Below, piece by piece: positions 62,109-64,000 of a stretch of 64,000 nt of DNA. A program made the translations under genes and the position numbers. The stretch lies in contig NZ_QGDO01000004.1 in assembly GCF_003149185.1 (NCBI RefSeq), positions 267,076 through 331,075 on the forward strand, given 5' to 3'. Numbering within the stretch: the first letter of the stretch is position 1; the number at the start of each line of letters is the position of its first letter. A model generated the notes under the pieces. The model did no database searches, was not told where the DNA came from, and worked only from the letters and a program-made list of their open reading frames with translations. The stretch is from Sediminitomix flava (GTDB taxonomy: Bacteria > Bacteroidota > Bacteroidia > Cytophagales > Flammeovirgaceae).

Positions 62109-63656
62109 TTATTTTCCTGCTTTTTGATCCCACCAGATTTTCTCTCCAACATCTGACTTTTGACCTGGCTTAGTTGCACTATTATTACGTTGCAACAAGC
62201 TTTGTGGATAGATTGGAGAAGCTGGAAGATTTCCGTTCAATTTCGCTCTACCGTTTACAGAAATTGTAAGATCACCTACAGGGAAATTGATAAATGCATC
62301 TTGACGATTCGCTGCAATATCAATATCATTTACAGCAGGATACTTTGTTCTGTTACGCTCCAAGAATGCCTCCCAATGTTGAGTTTTCGCGAAAGCAACC
62401 CATCTTTGCATCGAGATTTGTTTTACCATTTCCTCTACAGAACCTGCCATAAATTCAGCATATCCACCTGCTTCAATGATTGCTACATCACCAAATCCGT
62501 GGTGAACTAATGAAGCCTCCACACCTGCATCATAATACATTTTTGCAGAAACGGCATCGTTATTACGCGCATAAACTTCAGCTACGTTAAAGTAAACTTC
62601 CCACATAGACATGATGAATAGATCATCATTGTATGCGAACTCTACAGTTGAGTATGATTCATCACTATCTAATGTACCATTACCATCTGAATCTTCTGTT
62701 GAGAAGAAGTCACCTTGGAATGCTCCAAGTTGTCCGTTATCACCTTCTACGTAAATAGAAGCCAAACGAGGGTCTGCATTTACTCTCAAGTAATCCAAGA
62801 ATGTCTTACTTGCTAGTACGTTTGTAGAGTAAAAGTTTGCACCTCCTACTTGAAGCTCTGCTTGTGGATGACGAGAACCGTCTTTATCAATAAAGTATGT
62901 TGATCCATCAATTTTTGCAGACTCCGCTAGGAAATCAGCCGCATTAGCATCTACGTAAGCTACCGTTTCTGACAAATTGAAGCTTGATGTCTCTGATTGA
63001 CGAAGCATCAATTTCAACTTCAATGATTTTACAAAGTGAATCCAATGTTCTACGGCATGTCCATGGTCATGACCAAAAACAAAGTCATTTTTCTCTACAA
63101 TAGTTGCATCAGAAAAATCTTCAGCCAATAGAGCATCACATCTTGCGATAAGATCTGCATAAATAGCATCACCATTATCAAAATTAGGAGAATAAATTCC
63201 TTCATCACCTCTCAATGCTTCAAAATAAGGTACTGTACCCCAAGTATCTGAGAGCAATTGCCAAGTAAAGATTGAAAGCGCTTCTCCAATTAGATAGCTA
63301 CCCTTGTCTTCTTTAGCTAAAGCCATATTTTTTACGGCTTTCAAATCATTCAAAGCACCTGCTGTAAGTTCCGTATAAGAACCCGCAAACGATACTTCTT
63401 GATATTGCTCAATACCACGGAATTGAGATGCATTATGAGATTGCGTATAATATTGACTCCAGATAGCTCCAGTAAGTCCCATATCCCAACCCATCATTGT
63501 ATTGGCGATACTTACTTGTGCAGTAGGAATAACAACTTCTGGTTGATCCAACTCACTCAATTTGTTTGGATCAGTATTTACATCCAACCAATCTTCACAA
63601 CTTGTAAATACAAGCGATGCCGATAATAAGGATGCTAATATGATTGATTTCTTCAT
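62109..63656 (-). CDS. SusD/RagB-like outer-membrane lipoprotein (unit 4; SusD-like_2 type)
   Basis: 515 aa. Lipobox LVFTSC at about residue 19, then EDWLDVNTDPNKLSELDQPE, the SusD-like_2 N-terminal motif. The core has DAIYADLIARCDALLAEDFS; the C-terminal part has SMWEVYFNVAEVYARNND and QRWVAFAKTQHWEAFLERNR. An aspartate-rich loop DSDGNGTLDSDESYS (about residue 310) looks like a calcium-binding EF-hand-type loop. It starts 42 bp after SusC4. Confidence 0.93.
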   Translation of the reverse strand: MKKSIILASLLSASLVFTSCEDWLDVNTDPNKLSELDQPEVVIPTAQVSIANTMMGWDMGLTGAIWSQYYTQSHNASQFRGIEQYQEVSFAGSYTELTAGALNDLKAVKNMALAKEDKGSYLIGEALSIFTWQLLSDTWGTVPYFEALRGDEGIYSPNFDNGDAIYADLIARCDALLAEDFSDATIVEKNDFVFGHDHGHAVEHWIHFVKSLKLKLMLRQSETSSFNLSETVAYVDANAADFLAESAKIDGSTYFIDKDGSRHPQAELQVGGANFYSTNVLASKTFLDYLRVNADPRLASIYVEGDNGQLGAFQGDFFSTEDSDGNGTLDSDESYSTVEFAYNDDLFIMSMWEVYFNVAEVYARNNDAVSAKMYYDAGVEASLVHHGFGDVAIIEAGGYAEFMAGSVEEMVKQISMQRWVAFAKTQHWEAFLERNRTKYPAVNDIDIAANRQDAFINFPVGDLTISVNGRAKLNGNLPASPIYPQSLLQRNNSATKPGQKSDVGEKIWWDQKAGK

Positions 63657-63698
63657 AATTTCTAATATTAAAATTCTAAACGCTTAAGGTGTCTACTC

Positions 63699-64000
63699 TT
63701 AGAATGTTGCTGACAAACTGAAAGTATAAGACTCACGAGGAGGGTTAGACATAAACTCACCAAATCTCGCTCCCACATTGCTACCAAATGACGTAGCTTC
63801 AGGATCAATATATGGGTTGTCTGCAGGTGTCCATAACAAAATGTTACCTACATTGAAACCTAAGCGTAAAGCTTGCATTCCGTATTTTTGTACAACTTTA
63901 CTTGGTACATTGTAGCTTAAAACTACTTCACGAAGTTTAAGGAATGAACGATCAATGATTGCATATTCTGAAGATTCGAATGCACCATAATCGTTATAGA
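63699..64000 (-). CDS. C-terminal end of a SusC/RagA-family TonB-dependent transporter (unit 4, cut by the window)
   Basis: About 100 codons read in from the right edge: SFLKLREVVLSYNVPSKVVQ, then GFNVGNILLWTPADNPYIDP, and the terminal FSLSATF before TAA. 'KLREV.L.Y..P' and 'DPE' near the end, with a terminal Phe, are standard for the last strands of SusC barrels. It precedes SusD4 by 42 bp. The rest lies beyond the window. Confidence 0.9.
   Translation of the reverse strand, partial: YNDYGAFESSEYAIIDRSFLKLREVVLSYNVPSKVVQKYGMQALRLGFNVGNILLWTPADNPYIDPEATSFGSNVGARFGEFMSNPPRESYTFSLSATF

Noticed and set aside
48261-64000. Integrative element carrying the SusCD units
   Set aside because: No integrase, tRNA or att-like direct repeats were found; tandem duplication explains the similarity.

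Overview
The window is AT-rich DNA from a member of the Bacteroidota, most likely a marine Cytophagales/Flammeovirgaceae-type bacterium; the genus cannot be fixed from sequence alone. The evidence is several SusC/SusD (RagA/RagB) outer-membrane pairs, many lipoproteins with SPII lipoboxes, very large secreted proteins ending in type IX secretion system (T9SS) type A sorting domains, a membrane-anchored AraC regulator, a TPR/LuxR-type regulator, and weak Shine-Dalgarno signals. No rRNA, tRNA, IS element, prophage or CRISPR array was seen.

Left part (1-18 kb, all minus strand). An operon reads leftward: a 39-aa membrane ORF, SusC, SusD, a lipoprotein with PKD-like repeats and a FISUMP domain, a 2550-aa subtilisin-like S8 peptidase with a T9SS tail, and a coiled-coil/L-domain-like lipoprotein. 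A membrane-bound AraC-type regulator lies upstream, separated by a strong terminator built on a perfect 32-bp palindrome. The layout suggests a protein or peptide utilisation locus: a giant surface protease cuts the substrate and a SusCD pedal-bin transporter takes up fragments. At the left edge, a cut-off minus-strand gene starts with a signal peptide very like that of the S8 peptidase.

Middle part (18-45 kb). This holds a rimB-rimK-aspartoacylase-like operon (plus strand). Two minus-strand T9SS exoenzymes follow: a beta-lactamase-fold serine hydrolase, and a second giant S8 peptidase preceded by a 53-aa coiled-coil ORF. Then come a TPR-LuxR regulator, an SSS sugar/Na+ symporter, a TRL-like lipoprotein overlapping a small secreted protein, a YfcC-type transporter, an SDR oxidoreductase, a RelA/SpoT-domain protein, an isochorismatase-fold hydrolase, and a PlsC-patatin lipid pair. 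Two copies of an intergenic repeat with hairpins sit at convergent gene ends 18 kb apart.

Right part (45-64 kb). A secreted parallel beta-helix protein with a TTG start faces three consecutive minus-strand SusCD units: SusC4(partial)-SusD4-two lipoproteins, SusC3-SusD3-lipoprotein, and SusC2-SusD2. Units 2 and 3 are a clear tandem duplication. Their long 5' regions (955 and 809 bp) carry a repeated 10-bp motif (TCRYGTAACA on the coding strand). Hairpins sit at each junction where a downstream accessory gene follows a SusD gene, suggesting stepped expression within each unit.
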